In this document: piece after piece, positions 16,422 to 24,120 of the stretch
How the letters are laid out: each line of letters begins with the position of its first letter
Numbering within the stretch: the stretch's first letter is position 1
Assembly (NCBI GenBank): GCA_002427615.1
Contig: DIFH01000038.1
Location: forward strand, 1-30,843
Origin: Paludibacter sp. UBA5753
GTDB taxonomy: Bacteria; Bacteroidota; Bacteroidia; Bacteroidales; Paludibacteraceae
Reading direction: 5' to 3'
Length of the DNA stretch: 30,843 bases
Made by a program: the position numbers and the translations under genes
Notes under the pieces: model-generated
Databases searched by the model: none
What the model saw: only the letters and a program-made list of their open reading frames with translations
What the model was told of the DNA's origin: nothing

Positions 16422-18893
16422 ATGCTTTACCCTTCTCATTTCGAACAAAAAATAGATTTTACTTCTATTCGCCAGTTGTTGCAAGACAAATGCGTGAGCA
16501 CATTGGGCGAAGAAAAAGTAGCTGAAATAAAATTCTCGTCGGATTATGCCGATATTATGCGTTTGTTAAGCCAGACCGATGAGATGCTGCGTGTACTGAC
16601 TACCAATGCTGACGAACTGCCTATTGGCGACTTTTATGATGTACGTCCGGCTTTGTCGCGGATACGCGTGGAAGGTTTGTTTTTAGACGAACTGGATGTT
16701 TTCGATCTTCGTCGGGCATTGGAAGCGGTGCGCCGGTTGGTGGTTTTCCTGACAAAAAATGAAAAAATGCTTTATCCGCATTTACATGAACTGGTTGCCG
16801 GGGTTGATACATTTCCTACAATTATTCTGCGAATTGATGCTATTTTAAATAAATTTGGAAAAATAAAAGACAATGCTTCGCCCGAGCTGGCACGCATACG
16901 TAAAGATATTTTTCAGGTGCAAAGCGGCATTTCGCACACCTTGAATTCCATTCTCCGCCAGGCGCAAGCCGATGGTTATGTGGAAAAAGATGTGGCGCCC
17001 ACCATGCGCGAAGGTCGGCTGGTCATTCCCGTTTCGCCGGCTTTTAAACGGAAGGTCAATGGCATTGTACACGATGAGTCAGCCACGGGAAAAACCGTTT
17101 TTATCGAACCGCAACAAGTAGTGGAGGCAAATAACCGCGTTCGGGAACTGGAAGGCGAAGAACGTCGGGAAGTGATACGTATTTTACTTGAATTTACCAA
17201 TTTTGTGCGTCCCCATTCCGAATCCATTTTTGCTTCACAGGACTTCCTTGGATGGATTGATTTTTTACGGGCAAAAGCTCTTTTTGCATTAGAAATCAAT
17301 GCTATAAAACCCAGAGTGGATGATCTTTGTCAATTGGAATGGACAAAAGCCATTCATCCGCTTTTGTTTCTTTCATTGAAAAAACAAGGAAAAGAAATTG
17401 TGCCACTTGACATTGTATTGAACGAAAAACAACGTATTTTGCTGATTTCAGGACCCAATGCCGGTGGAAAATCGGTCTGTCTGAAAACGGTGGTTTTATT
17501 GCAGTATATGTTGCAGTGCGGTTTGCTGGTTCCGCTTCACGACAGCAGCCGTGCCGGCATTTTTGAGCGTTTATTTATTGATATTGGCGATGAACAATCC
17601 ATCGAAAACGATTTATCTACTTATAGTTCGCATTTGCTGAACATGAAGTTTTTTATTAAAAACAGCAATCCTAAGACGCTGTTGTTGATTGATGAATTTG
17701 GTACCGGTACCGAGCCTATGATTGGTGGCACCATTGCCGAAGCCACCTTGGAACGTTTCAATAGAAATCTGGCTTTTGGCGTGATTACCACGCACTACAC
17801 CAACCTGAAACATTATGCCGAAGATGCCGAAGGTATTGTAAACGGCGCCATGCTGTACGACCGGCAACATTTGCAACCGCTTTTCCAACTCAGTATTGGC
17901 AATCCCGGCAGTTCGTTTGCAGTGGAAATTGCCCGGAAAATCGGGTTACCCGAGGACCTGATTGCCGAAGTAGCTGACAAAGTAGGAACGGAACACTTGA
18001 ATTACGACAAACATTTACAGGATATTGTGCGCGACAAGCGGTATTGGGAAAACAAACGCCAGCAAATCCGCCAGAAGGAGAAAAAACTCGAAGAAACGAT
18101 GGCAAAATATGAAGCCGAAATGGCTTCCATCGAACATCAGCGGAAAGAAATCACCAAACAAGCAAGATTGGATGCACAACATTTGCTTTCTGAAGCCAAC
18201 GCAAAAATAGAAAATACTATCCGACAAATTAAAGAAGCCGATGCGGAAAAAGAAAAAACAAAAACAGTAAGGAAGGAACTGGAAGATTTTAAAAAACGCC
18301 TCACCCCTGACACCTCTCCCAAGAGAGACGAGAAGATTAGCCATCTAACTCCTCAAAAAATAGAAAAGCCCCACCTAAGCTCTCCGAAAGGGAGAAACTT
18401 AAATCCCCCTACGGGGGAGTTAGGGAGCTTTGTTGTCGGTTCCACTGTCCGGTTAAAAGGACAGACCGCTACCGGAACAATTATCGAAATACAGGACAAG
18501 CAGGCGCTTGTGGCTTTCGGACAAATGAAATCGATGGTAAAACTGGCTAAGATCGAACCCATCAGCCATACACAATTAAAAAAAGAAGCGCGTAAGTTTG
18601 AATCGCTTGGCAGTACTACTACCGACGAAGTCCGCCAGCGAAAGCTGACTTTCAAATCGGAAATTGATGTTCGCGGCATGCGCGGCGACGAAGCGTTGCA
18701 AGCCGTCATCTATTTTATCGACGATGCAGTGATGGTGGGCGTAGCTTCGGTTCGCATTCTGCATGGGACAGGAACCGGCGCCCTGCGCCAAATGATTCGG
18801 CAATACCTTGGAACCGCCCATGGCATTCGTACGTATCACGACGAACATGTGCAGTTTGGCGGAGCGGGAATTACAGTGGTGGAATTTGAATAG
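16422..18893 (+). CDS. mutS2: Endonuclease MutS2
   Basis: 823 residues. Domains in order: helical core and clamp (about 1-310), ATPase with Walker A GPNAGGKSVCLKT (about 345-357) and Walker B TLLLIDEFGTGTEP, a coiled coil rich in Lys/Glu (about 530-625), a linker, a small beta domain (VGSTVRLKGQTATGTIIEIQ, about 673-710), and the C-terminal Smr nuclease domain (EIDVRGMRGDEAL ... RILHGTGTGALRQMIRQYLG, about 747-823). MutS2 acts on branched DNA and suppresses recombination, or rescues collided ribosomes, depending on species. The linker at about 627-670 (LTPDTSPKRDEKIS..., PPTGELGS) is unlike the rest and is encoded by a palindromic repeat. The ATG is directly preceded by the stop of a decayed gene. 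Confidence 0.96.
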   Translation: MLYPSHFEQKIDFTSIRQLLQDKCVSTLGEEKVAEIKFSSDYADIMRLLSQTDEMLRVLTTNADELPIGDFYDVRPALSRIRVEGLFLDELDVFDLRRALEAVRRLVVFLTKNEKMLYPHLHELVAGVDTFPTIILRIDAILNKFGKIKDNASPELARIRKDIFQVQSGISHTLNSILRQAQADGYVEKDVAPTMREGRLVIPVSPAFKRKVNGIVHDESATGKTVFIEPQQVVEANNRVRELEGEERREVIRILLEFTNFVRPHSESIFASQDFLGWIDFLRAKALFALEINAIKPRVDDLCQLEWTKAIHPLLFLSLKKQGKEIVPLDIVLNEKQRILLISGPNAGGKSVCLKTVVLLQYMLQCGLLVPLHDSSRAGIFERLFIDIGDEQSIENDLSTYSSHLLNMKFFIKNSNPKTLLLIDEFGTGTEPMIGGTIAEATLERFNRNLAFGVITTHYTNLKHYAEDAEGIVNGAMLYDRQHLQPLFQLSIGNPGSSFAVEIARKIGLPEDLIAEVADKVGTEHLNYDKHLQDIVRDKRYWENKRQQIRQKEKKLEETMAKYEAEMASIEHQRKEITKQARLDAQHLLSEANAKIENTIRQIKEADAEKEKTKTVRKELEDFKKRLTPDTSPKRDEKISHLTPQKIEKPHLSSPKGRNLNPPTGELGSFVVGSTVRLKGQTATGTIIEIQDKQALVAFGQMKSMVKLAKIEPISHTQLKKEARKFESLGSTTTDEVRQRKLTFKSEIDVRGMRGDEALQAVIYFIDDAVMVGVASVRILHGTGTGALRQMIRQYLGTAHGIRTYHDEHVQFGGAGITVVEFE
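18365..18431 (+). repeat. Palindromic repeat inserted in frame in mutS2
   Basis: Outer arms AAAGCCCCACCTAA (18365-18378) and AGTTAGGGAGCTTT (18418-18431) pair with a two-base gap. Inside are two hairpins, TCTCC-GAAAG-GGAGA (near 18381-18394) and TCCCCC-TAC-GGGGGA (18404-18418). This build is typical of the intergenic repeats of the type AAAGCCCC...GGGGGAGTTAGG common in Bacteroidetes. It contains no stop in the mutS2 frame and encodes KPHLSSPKGRNLNPPTGELGS. A further CTCTC-CCAA-GAGAG hairpin just before it (about 18315-18328) suggests a second, older copy. Confidence 0.75.
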
Positions 18894-18895
18894 AA

Positions 18896-18930
18896 CCTCT
18901 CCCCAACCTTCTCCTAAAGATAGAGAATTA
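18896..18930. repeat. Degenerate pyrimidine-rich repeat after mutS2
   Basis: CCTCTCCCCAACCTTCTCC followed by TAAAGATAGAGAATTAAG resembles one half of the repeat inside mutS2. It is a decayed copy and immediately precedes the 18938 repeat. Confidence 0.4.
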
Positions 18931-18937
18931 AGCTAAC

Positions 18938-19058
18938 TATTCAGCACCCTAATAAATTTGATAATAATCAGCCATTTAGTCGATTGTTATGTATTCAAAC
19001 TCTTTGCCCCGACGGGGCTAAATTTGAACAACCCCCAGTAAGCGAGCGCAACTGGGGG
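18938..19058 (+). repeat. Composite dispersed repeat with two GC-rich hairpins
   Basis: 18938-19009 matches the inverse of 1-72 at 66 of 72 bases. It runs into GCCCC-GAC-GGGGC (19006-19018) and then CCCCCAGT (19032-19039) paired with ACTGGGGG (19051-19058) around AAGCGAGCGCA. A related second hairpin unit lies at 30778-30806. It fills most of the gap between mutS2 and the minus-strand lipoprotein gene; these convergent genes may use the hairpins as terminators. Confidence 0.8.
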
Positions 19059-19123
19059 ATAATTCATTGTTTTCCGAAATGAGTCGGGACAACGAAACCT
19101 TGGCTGTTATGGGTCGGTTCTCC

Positions 19124-20332
19124 TTACGGCTTTAGTTTTGTTTTCCATATAGAAGTTGTAAACTGAGTTGAACTCTTTATTCTTTTTGTGAACAATATTC
19201 CAGTAGATGAGGCTGGGTCGTAAGAACTTGCGGCTGATCCTAAATCATTAGCATCTGAGGCGGTAATTATTGTTCTTACTATTAGTTTTTCGTTAGCATC
19301 TCTTTCAAAACCTGGATTTTCAAGCGATTGAATCTCCAGCACTTTACATCCTTTATGGTTAAAATCATTTTTAGTGCTATTGAAATCATCAGGAGTACAT
19401 ATTAAAAGTAGTTTACCATCAGTTCCTTTTGATAAATCGACTTGAGACAATCTTTCCCCACCTAATTCGCTTGCAATTGAAGAATTAACCAATGTACCTT
19501 TGAATTGCCAAGTCCAGGAATTGGGATTTCCAGCCGGCGTTGTAGAATAAACATAAACATTATTTTTTGACATAACCGGCTTGCCACCGTTATACACAAA
19601 AGCCACCATTATCAAATATAATTTTCCATTGTCTGCATCGTAGTAAAGAGCAGGTTCGTTCCAAAAAAAGTAATCATTAGTTAAGTCAGGAGGTATTAAA
19701 GTAGTATTTACATTCCATGCAGAATGAGTAAGGTTTCCTCCAATTGTTCCCACTTGTCCTTTATCAAGATTGTCAGGACTATTTGATTTAAAAATTGAAA
19801 TATAAAACGAATTATTAGGTCTTGAAGCATATCCGCCGACGGATGGAACGAAATAGTTTAAACAAACTGCAAACCAATCTGTAGTAGAACCGTTTGATAT
19901 AGGTAATAAATTGATTACTTCGTGGTCTAAAAATCCATCTTGATTCGTATTGGCAGGATTGTTCAAACTAATAGGTTCAAATAAATTTTTCACAAACGAC
20001 CATGTATTTCCTGAATCCTCTGATTTTGCTAAATGTATAGCAACACTTGGGATATAATAATTTCCTGATTGTTTAATATGAGGAAAACTGTATGCCACCC
20101 AAATGCGAGTCGAGTTAGGCTCTTGTCGGATTGAAGGGTCGGCATACCCGTTAAAAGGTAAATAACCAGTTGGCGTGAATGTATTGTACGGGTCGCCAGT
20201 CACTATAAATTCTTCTGCACCTGATCCACTAACACAATCAAATGTTATTGATTTTGTAGGTTGTTCAATACTATCTTTGTTACACGAAATTGTCAAAAGA
20301 CAGTATAGAATTGGAAATAGGACATTTTTCAT
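19124..20332 (-). CDS. Putative lipoprotein with BNR/sialidase-like beta-propeller features
   Basis: 402 residues. The N-terminus MKNVLFPILYCLLTISCNKD is a lipoprotein signal with Cys at about 17. The mature part shows features of sialidase-like propellers: YADPSIRQEPNSTRIWVAYSF, an Asp-box-like LAKSEDSGNTWSFVK, FFWNEPALYYDADNGKLYL, GERLSQVDLSKGTDGKLLLI. No complete catalytic set (arginine triad, Tyr/Glu) can be assigned by eye, so the enzyme activity is open. It is the last of three minus-strand genes for exported proteins, 86 bases after the serine hydrolase gene. Confidence 0.72.
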   Translation of the reverse strand: MKNVLFPILYCLLTISCNKDSIEQPTKSITFDCVSGSGAEEFIVTGDPYNTFTPTGYLPFNGYADPSIRQEPNSTRIWVAYSFPHIKQSGNYYIPSVAIHLAKSEDSGNTWSFVKNLFEPISLNNPANTNQDGFLDHEVINLLPISNGSTTDWFAVCLNYFVPSVGGYASRPNNSFYISIFKSNSPDNLDKGQVGTIGGNLTHSAWNVNTTLIPPDLTNDYFFWNEPALYYDADNGKLYLIMVAFVYNGGKPVMSKNNVYVYSTTPAGNPNSWTWQFKGTLVNSSIASELGGERLSQVDLSKGTDGKLLLICTPDDFNSTKNDFNHKGCKVLEIQSLENPGFERDANEKLIVRTIITASDANDLGSAASSYDPASSTGILFTKRIKSSTQFTTSIWKTKLKP

Positions 20333-20358
20333 ATTCGTTAGAAAGCCTTAAAACGCTA

Positions 20359-20381
20359 CCCCGTCAGTATATCTGGCTGGG
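20359..20381. other. Hairpin between the two lipoprotein genes
   Basis: CCCCGTCAG (20359-20367) and CTGGCTGGG (20373-20381) form a nine-position stem with one mismatch and one G-T pair around TATAT. It sits in the 86-base gap and could reduce or separate expression of the downstream lipoprotein gene. Confidence 0.4.
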
Positions 20382-20418
20382 CTCTACTCGATTAGCGGGT
20401 TGTTGTTATTTTGTTTCT

Positions 20419-21486
20419 TTAGTTAATTACAGCATTGATTTTTTCCCAAAGCGCGTTGTCAAAACCAGATAATGCAAAATTTGGATTGGCAGGGTCGGAG
20501 GCATCACCCATTCTGACAACTACCATTTTTTTACTTGGAATTACATAAATTCTTTGGTCACTTGCTCCCATTGCAGCATACATATCCACAGGTGCATTTG
20601 GAACCAAATGACCTTGATAAACAGTTTGTTCACCTGGCACCATAAAACTTGTTTTTCCATTTAACCACCATAAATATCCATAAGAGGGATTGATAGTTTG
20701 AGAGGTTGAAATGCATTCATTAAAAAAGGGTTCATTGATAATCTGTTCGTTATTCCATTTTCCTTTATTCAATGTCAGAATTCCAAATCTGGCCATACTT
20801 CTGGTGGTGCTGTGGTAAATGGTGAAAATTAATCCATAATTCCAAAATCCATCCATTCCTATTTTGTTCTTTAATTTTTCGTTGAAATAAGTCTCAAAAG
20901 GTTCATTGCCGGCATTGGTAACCACATCAATTAATTCCTGAAAAATATTACTATACGCCCATCTGGTTCCTGCATCAGCAACATAAGTTATGTTGGTTTT
21001 TGTAACGAATTGTTTTGTATCATCATTGCCTGAAGTCATGGTTAGTAAATGCCTTACTGTAATCAAATTTTCTTTTGGTAATGGCATGCTTGTCCATCCT
21101 GTTCCTAAATAATCTGATGCTTTATTGTTAATATTTAACAATCCTTCTTGTTGTGCAATTCCCGTCATTGTGCTTACTAAGGTTTTACCAGCGCTATTCC
21201 ACTCCCATTCGATAGAAGCAGTATGTCCATTAAAATATTCTTCCATGACGATTCTTCCATTCACCAGTATCATAAAAGATTTTGTGTGTTTTTGAATAAG
21301 AAAATCTTTTAATGGTTGAACGGCGTTTTGATTCCAACCCAAGCTGGAAAGGGATTTGGTTTCCCAGACAGAACTTGTATTTGAAGGAAAATACATAGAT
21401 TCAGATGGCGTTGGCTGGATTTCATCATTATTTTTACTGCAACTTACAGTAAACAACAATAAAAATAAAAAAAGATAAGATTTCAT
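20419..21486 (-). CDS. Serine hydrolase (beta-lactamase class C-like) lipoprotein
   Basis: 355 residues with a lipoprotein signal peptide (SYLFLFLLLFTVSCSKNND). The class C / esterase EstB motifs are present: SxxK as SAGK in WEWNSAGKTLVSTMTG (about residue 98), YxN as YSN in AGTRWAYSNIFQELIDVV, and a late Gly-rich strand YAAMGASDQRIYVIPSKKMVVVRMG where KTG/HTG would be. Family members include D-aminopeptidases, esterases and 6-aminohexanoate-dimer hydrolase; the substrate cannot be read from sequence. It would be anchored on the outer membrane or in the periplasm. It lies 15 bases after the DUF3089 gene and is likely cotranscribed. Confidence 0.9.
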   Translation of the reverse strand: MKSYLFLFLLLFTVSCSKNNDEIQPTPSESMYFPSNTSSVWETKSLSSLGWNQNAVQPLKDFLIQKHTKSFMILVNGRIVMEEYFNGHTASIEWEWNSAGKTLVSTMTGIAQQEGLLNINNKASDYLGTGWTSMPLPKENLITVRHLLTMTSGNDDTKQFVTKTNITYVADAGTRWAYSNIFQELIDVVTNAGNEPFETYFNEKLKNKIGMDGFWNYGLIFTIYHSTTRSMARFGILTLNKGKWNNEQIINEPFFNECISTSQTINPSYGYLWWLNGKTSFMVPGEQTVYQGHLVPNAPVDMYAAMGASDQRIYVIPSKKMVVVRMGDASDPANPNFALSGFDNALWEKINAVIN

Positions 21487-21501
21487 TTTTTCATTATTAT
21501 T

Positions 21502-22623
21502 TTATTGATTTATATTCTTCTTGAAATAGGCGTCAATACGTTGTTTTACATTCTCGCGAATATTCATCCAGAACAGATTGTAATCGTAAATATGCAGGTT
21601 TTTCATTTTTTTCATTTTATCTGCAGCTTCTTTTGGTAAAGATACCCATAATACTTTCGAGTTGGGTTCAATGCCTGCACCTACAGCATGAGGTATCGTA
21701 TGATTAAAACCATATAAAGAGCCTTTATTTAACGATTCGGATGCCCATTGAGTGGAAGTTGTCCAGGTAAGCGGATTTACACAAACCGAGTTGCCATCTT
21801 CCTTTTTAACCTGACGAGATATCTCTCCTTTCCGGTACGATCTCCAACCCACAAAACAACCGGTTGCATCCGGCGTATTACCCACAGGAATATTTTTAAA
21901 TGTGCCAATCGGAATCTGATACCCGACCACGTAAGCACAAACAAGCTGGTGTTGCAGAGGTTTTCCGTCGAAAAATTCCTGAAGCAAACGGATGGCATGC
22001 AAACTCCCCTGACTGTGCGACGCAATAATAATCGGTCTTCCGTGATTCTCGTGTTGAAGGTAATACTGAAAAGCTTTTTTAATATCGCTATATGCCAGAT
22101 CAAACGCTTTTTCAGCCTCCGGTGAGCCGTGTACAAAGAACGCTTTTATGTTGGCTTGTCTGTAACGTGGCGCAAATATACGCCCATCGGCATTGAAAAC
22201 AGAGGCTTGATAAAGAATCGTCCGGTTGTCGGTGCTGTTATTAATCGCTGTATCCCTTAAATCGGCATTCCACGAAACGGTTTTCAGCATATTAAAGATA
22301 TCCTTCCTTTTGGCTCCCGGTTGGAGGATATCATTTTCGTCAGCCATCCCAATGTAGGAAGTAGGATGGATAAAGAATACATCCACCCGTTCGTCACGCT
22401 TTTCATGCTTTAAAAATACCGGAATGCTGTCGCTGTTATCATGCTTGTATGGCGATGCAGCCCAGTAGTAGGGACTGCTGTAATCGGGAGCCGGCCCGGA
22501 ATTGGGTGAGGCATTCTTATTCAGGCTTTTTTCAAAATATTGTTGTATCATCCTGTTTCGTTGAGCATCCAACTGAATGCCTGAAACGGCCAAAATAATC
22601 GATAAAAATAGAATCTTTTTCAT
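21502..22623 (-). CDS. DUF3089 domain-containing alpha/beta-hydrolase-like protein
   Basis: 373 residues with a signal peptide (MKKILFLSIILAVSGIQLDAQ). Family features: SPYYWAASPYKHDNSDSIP, VDVFFIHPTSYIGM, FAPRYRQANIKAFF, and a nucleophile elbow RPIIIASHSQGSLHAIRLLQEFF with Ser in SHSQG (about residue 204), followed by a late His in NLHIYDYNLFWMNIRENVKQR. DUF3089 proteins are predicted lipase/esterase-like alpha/beta hydrolases with unknown substrates. The gene is the first of a three-gene minus-strand run of secreted proteins. Confidence 0.9.
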   Translation of the reverse strand: MKKILFLSIILAVSGIQLDAQRNRMIQQYFEKSLNKNASPNSGPAPDYSSPYYWAASPYKHDNSDSIPVFLKHEKRDERVDVFFIHPTSYIGMADENDILQPGAKRKDIFNMLKTVSWNADLRDTAINNSTDNRTILYQASVFNADGRIFAPRYRQANIKAFFVHGSPEAEKAFDLAYSDIKKAFQYYLQHENHGRPIIIASHSQGSLHAIRLLQEFFDGKPLQHQLVCAYVVGYQIPIGTFKNIPVGNTPDATGCFVGWRSYRKGEISRQVKKEDGNSVCVNPLTWTTSTQWASESLNKGSLYGFNHTIPHAVGAGIEPNSKVLWVSLPKEAADKMKKMKNLHIYDYNLFWMNIRENVKQRIDAYFKKNINQ

Positions 22624-22633
22624 TCCTGAATAT

Positions 22634-22780
22634 TTAATCTTTGATTACTCCGCTAACTTCATACACGGTTCCATCATTGGTTTGTACTTGTTTGTAAAGA
22701 GTTCCGTTCAATTCATAGAAAACCTCTTTGTCAACAGTTACTTTTTCAACAAGTTGAAAAATGTATAATTTTCGGGTTTT
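22634..22780 (-). pseudogene. C-terminal remnant of a small beta-rich protein
   Basis: A minus-strand frame open between stops encodes YIFQLVEKVTVDKEVFYELN, GTLYKQVQTNDGTVYEVSGV and IKD before TAA at 22634-22636. The pattern (YY...NGxxYKxV...GxVYEVxG) resembles the C-terminal repeats of Bacteroidetes secreted proteins such as those of the DUF6515 type. There is no ATG in frame; a stop lies at 22781-22783. I read it as the tail of a gene whose front was lost. The frame could also be chance, but the periodic pattern argues against it. Confidence 0.5.
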
Positions 22781-22805
22781 TTATTAGTTATTACTTTAGT
22801 TAGCA

Positions 22806-22884
22806 ATATGTATACAATAAGTAGTGTTTGCAAGAAAACGTCAAGTTATCTTTCTGACACTAAGCAACATATTGTAATACATAT
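22806..22884. repeat. Imperfect palindrome containing the GTGTTTGCAAGAAAACG repeat
   Basis: ATATGTATACAATA (22806-22819) pairs with TATTGTAATACATAT (22870-22884); inside, AGTGT (22823-22827) faces ACACT (22857-22861). 22823-22844 is nearly identical to the outer arm of the stem-loop element at 9865-9886. It lies just downstream of the LytTR regulator gene and may also end its transcript. Confidence 0.6.
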
Positions 22885-22930
22885 TTTCGTTTTCATTGAA
22901 TCTATATTTTTATAAATACATTTTAATCGG

Positions 22931-23701
22931 TTAATGTTCAATCCATTCCAGGAAATAAGAAGATTTAACTTTGCTGATAATTATTTTTTCCGAAGTTGGT
23001 TGCGATAGTTTTACAACGAGTTTGCGGTTGAAATAACGTTCGGCGTTGACTATGGCATTCCTGTTGATAATAAATTGTCGGTTTGCCCGAAAAAACTGTT
23101 TCGGGTTCAACTGTGCTTCCAGCAAATCAAGTGTGGCGGCATAATGATATTTTTGATTGGTTACCGTATTTATAATAACTGAATGATTATCATATTGTAT
23201 AAATGTAATATCCATCGTCCGCAAAGGAATAATTTTTTCTCCCTGATTGACAATCAGAGAAGATTTATACTTTTGGACTTCCTGAAAACCGCTCAATAAA
23301 GCGCCAATAAGTTCATGCTGATTTGTTTTATTAAATGCTTGCTTCAACAACTGGTATTTTTCGAGCGCCTTTTCTATTTGCTCTTTAGTTATCGGTTTTA
23401 AAAGATAACTTACAGCATTGGTTTCAAAAGCATTCACCAGATATTCATCATAAGCCGTACAAAAAATAATCGGACTGTCAACCTGTATGGTATCATTGTT
23501 ATAAATATCAAAACAGAGTCCATCGGCAAGTTGTATGTCCGAAAAAATAAGATGTGGAGAATCATGTTCTCCAAACCATTTCACAGCCTGTTCGACGGAA
23601 TCCAGCATCCCGATTACTCGAATGGTATCATCTACTTCAATGATTAATTCACGCAATCGTTCTGCTGCTCGAAACTCGTCTTCAATAATTAAAACATCCA
23701 T
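22931..23701 (-). CDS. LytTR family response regulator
   Basis: 256 residues. An N-terminal receiver domain (1-120) shows the acidic pair EDE at 7-9, the phosphoacceptor Asp55 in LIFSDIQLADG, Thr in IIFCTAYDEY, and Lys in YLLKPITKEQ. A C-terminal LytTR DNA-binding domain (about 150-256) shows IVNQGEKIIPLRTMDITFIQYDNHSV and FFRANRQFIINRNAIVNAERYFNRKLVVKL. LytTR domains bind direct repeats of about 9-12 bp. It lies 12 bases after the small Spy-like gene and pairs with the histidine kinase encoded further upstream. Confidence 0.95.
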   Translation of the reverse strand: MDVLIIEDEFRAAERLRELIIEVDDTIRVIGMLDSVEQAVKWFGEHDSPHLIFSDIQLADGLCFDIYNNDTIQVDSPIIFCTAYDEYLVNAFETNAVSYLLKPITKEQIEKALEKYQLLKQAFNKTNQHELIGALLSGFQEVQKYKSSLIVNQGEKIIPLRTMDITFIQYDNHSVIINTVTNQKYHYAATLDLLEAQLNPKQFFRANRQFIINRNAIVNAERYFNRKLVVKLSQPTSEKIIISKVKSSYFLEWIEH

Positions 23702-23713
23702 ACCTGGCAGGTT

Positions 23714-24109
23714 TTATTTCTCACGATTTTTATAATTTTGTTTTAATTCGGCTTGCACCTCTTTAATCCATTCCTCGTATTGAGCAAATTGATCTTTCGT
23801 CAGAACAGTCTTTAGCTCTTTCGACTTGTCTTGTTGCGATGATTTAAACTTTCTGAATTTTGCCATTTTATTCTCATCGCTATTTTTCAGTTGTTCGTTC
23901 TTTTTAGCATATTTCAGATTTATAGTGTACACGGACTGATATTGTGCGTCAGTCAACGAAAGTTTCTTTTGCATCTGCTCAGTCATATTTTTAGCTCTTT
24001 CTTCAGCTTGATCTTTAGCGGTATCCTGAGCGCTAATAGGTACTGAGAATAATAAACAGACAACAAATAGCATAATTGCCGTAACGTTACGATTTAAATT
24101 TGTTTTCAT
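23714..24109 (-). CDS. Small periplasmic Spy/CpxP-like (DUF4890-type) protein
   Basis: 131 residues with a cleavable signal peptide (AIMLFVVCLLFSVPISAQD). The mature part is highly charged and almost wholly helical, with two LTxxQ-like motifs (LSLTDAQYQSVY and VLTKDQFAQYEEW), the hallmark of Spy/CpxP-type ATP-independent chaperones and stress sensors. DUF4890 proteins of Bacteroidetes look alike. It lies between the histidine kinase (11-base gap) and the LytTR regulator (12-base gap), all in one direction. A periplasmic accessory role for the kinase, as CpxP has for CpxA, is a reasonable inference but not shown. Confidence 0.8.
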   Translation of the reverse strand: MKTNLNRNVTAIMLFVVCLLFSVPISAQDTAKDQAEERAKNMTEQMQKKLSLTDAQYQSVYTINLKYAKKNEQLKNSDENKMAKFRKFKSSQQDKSKELKTVLTKDQFAQYEEWIKEVQAELKQNYKNREK

Positions 24110-24120
24110 TTTTTTAATTT

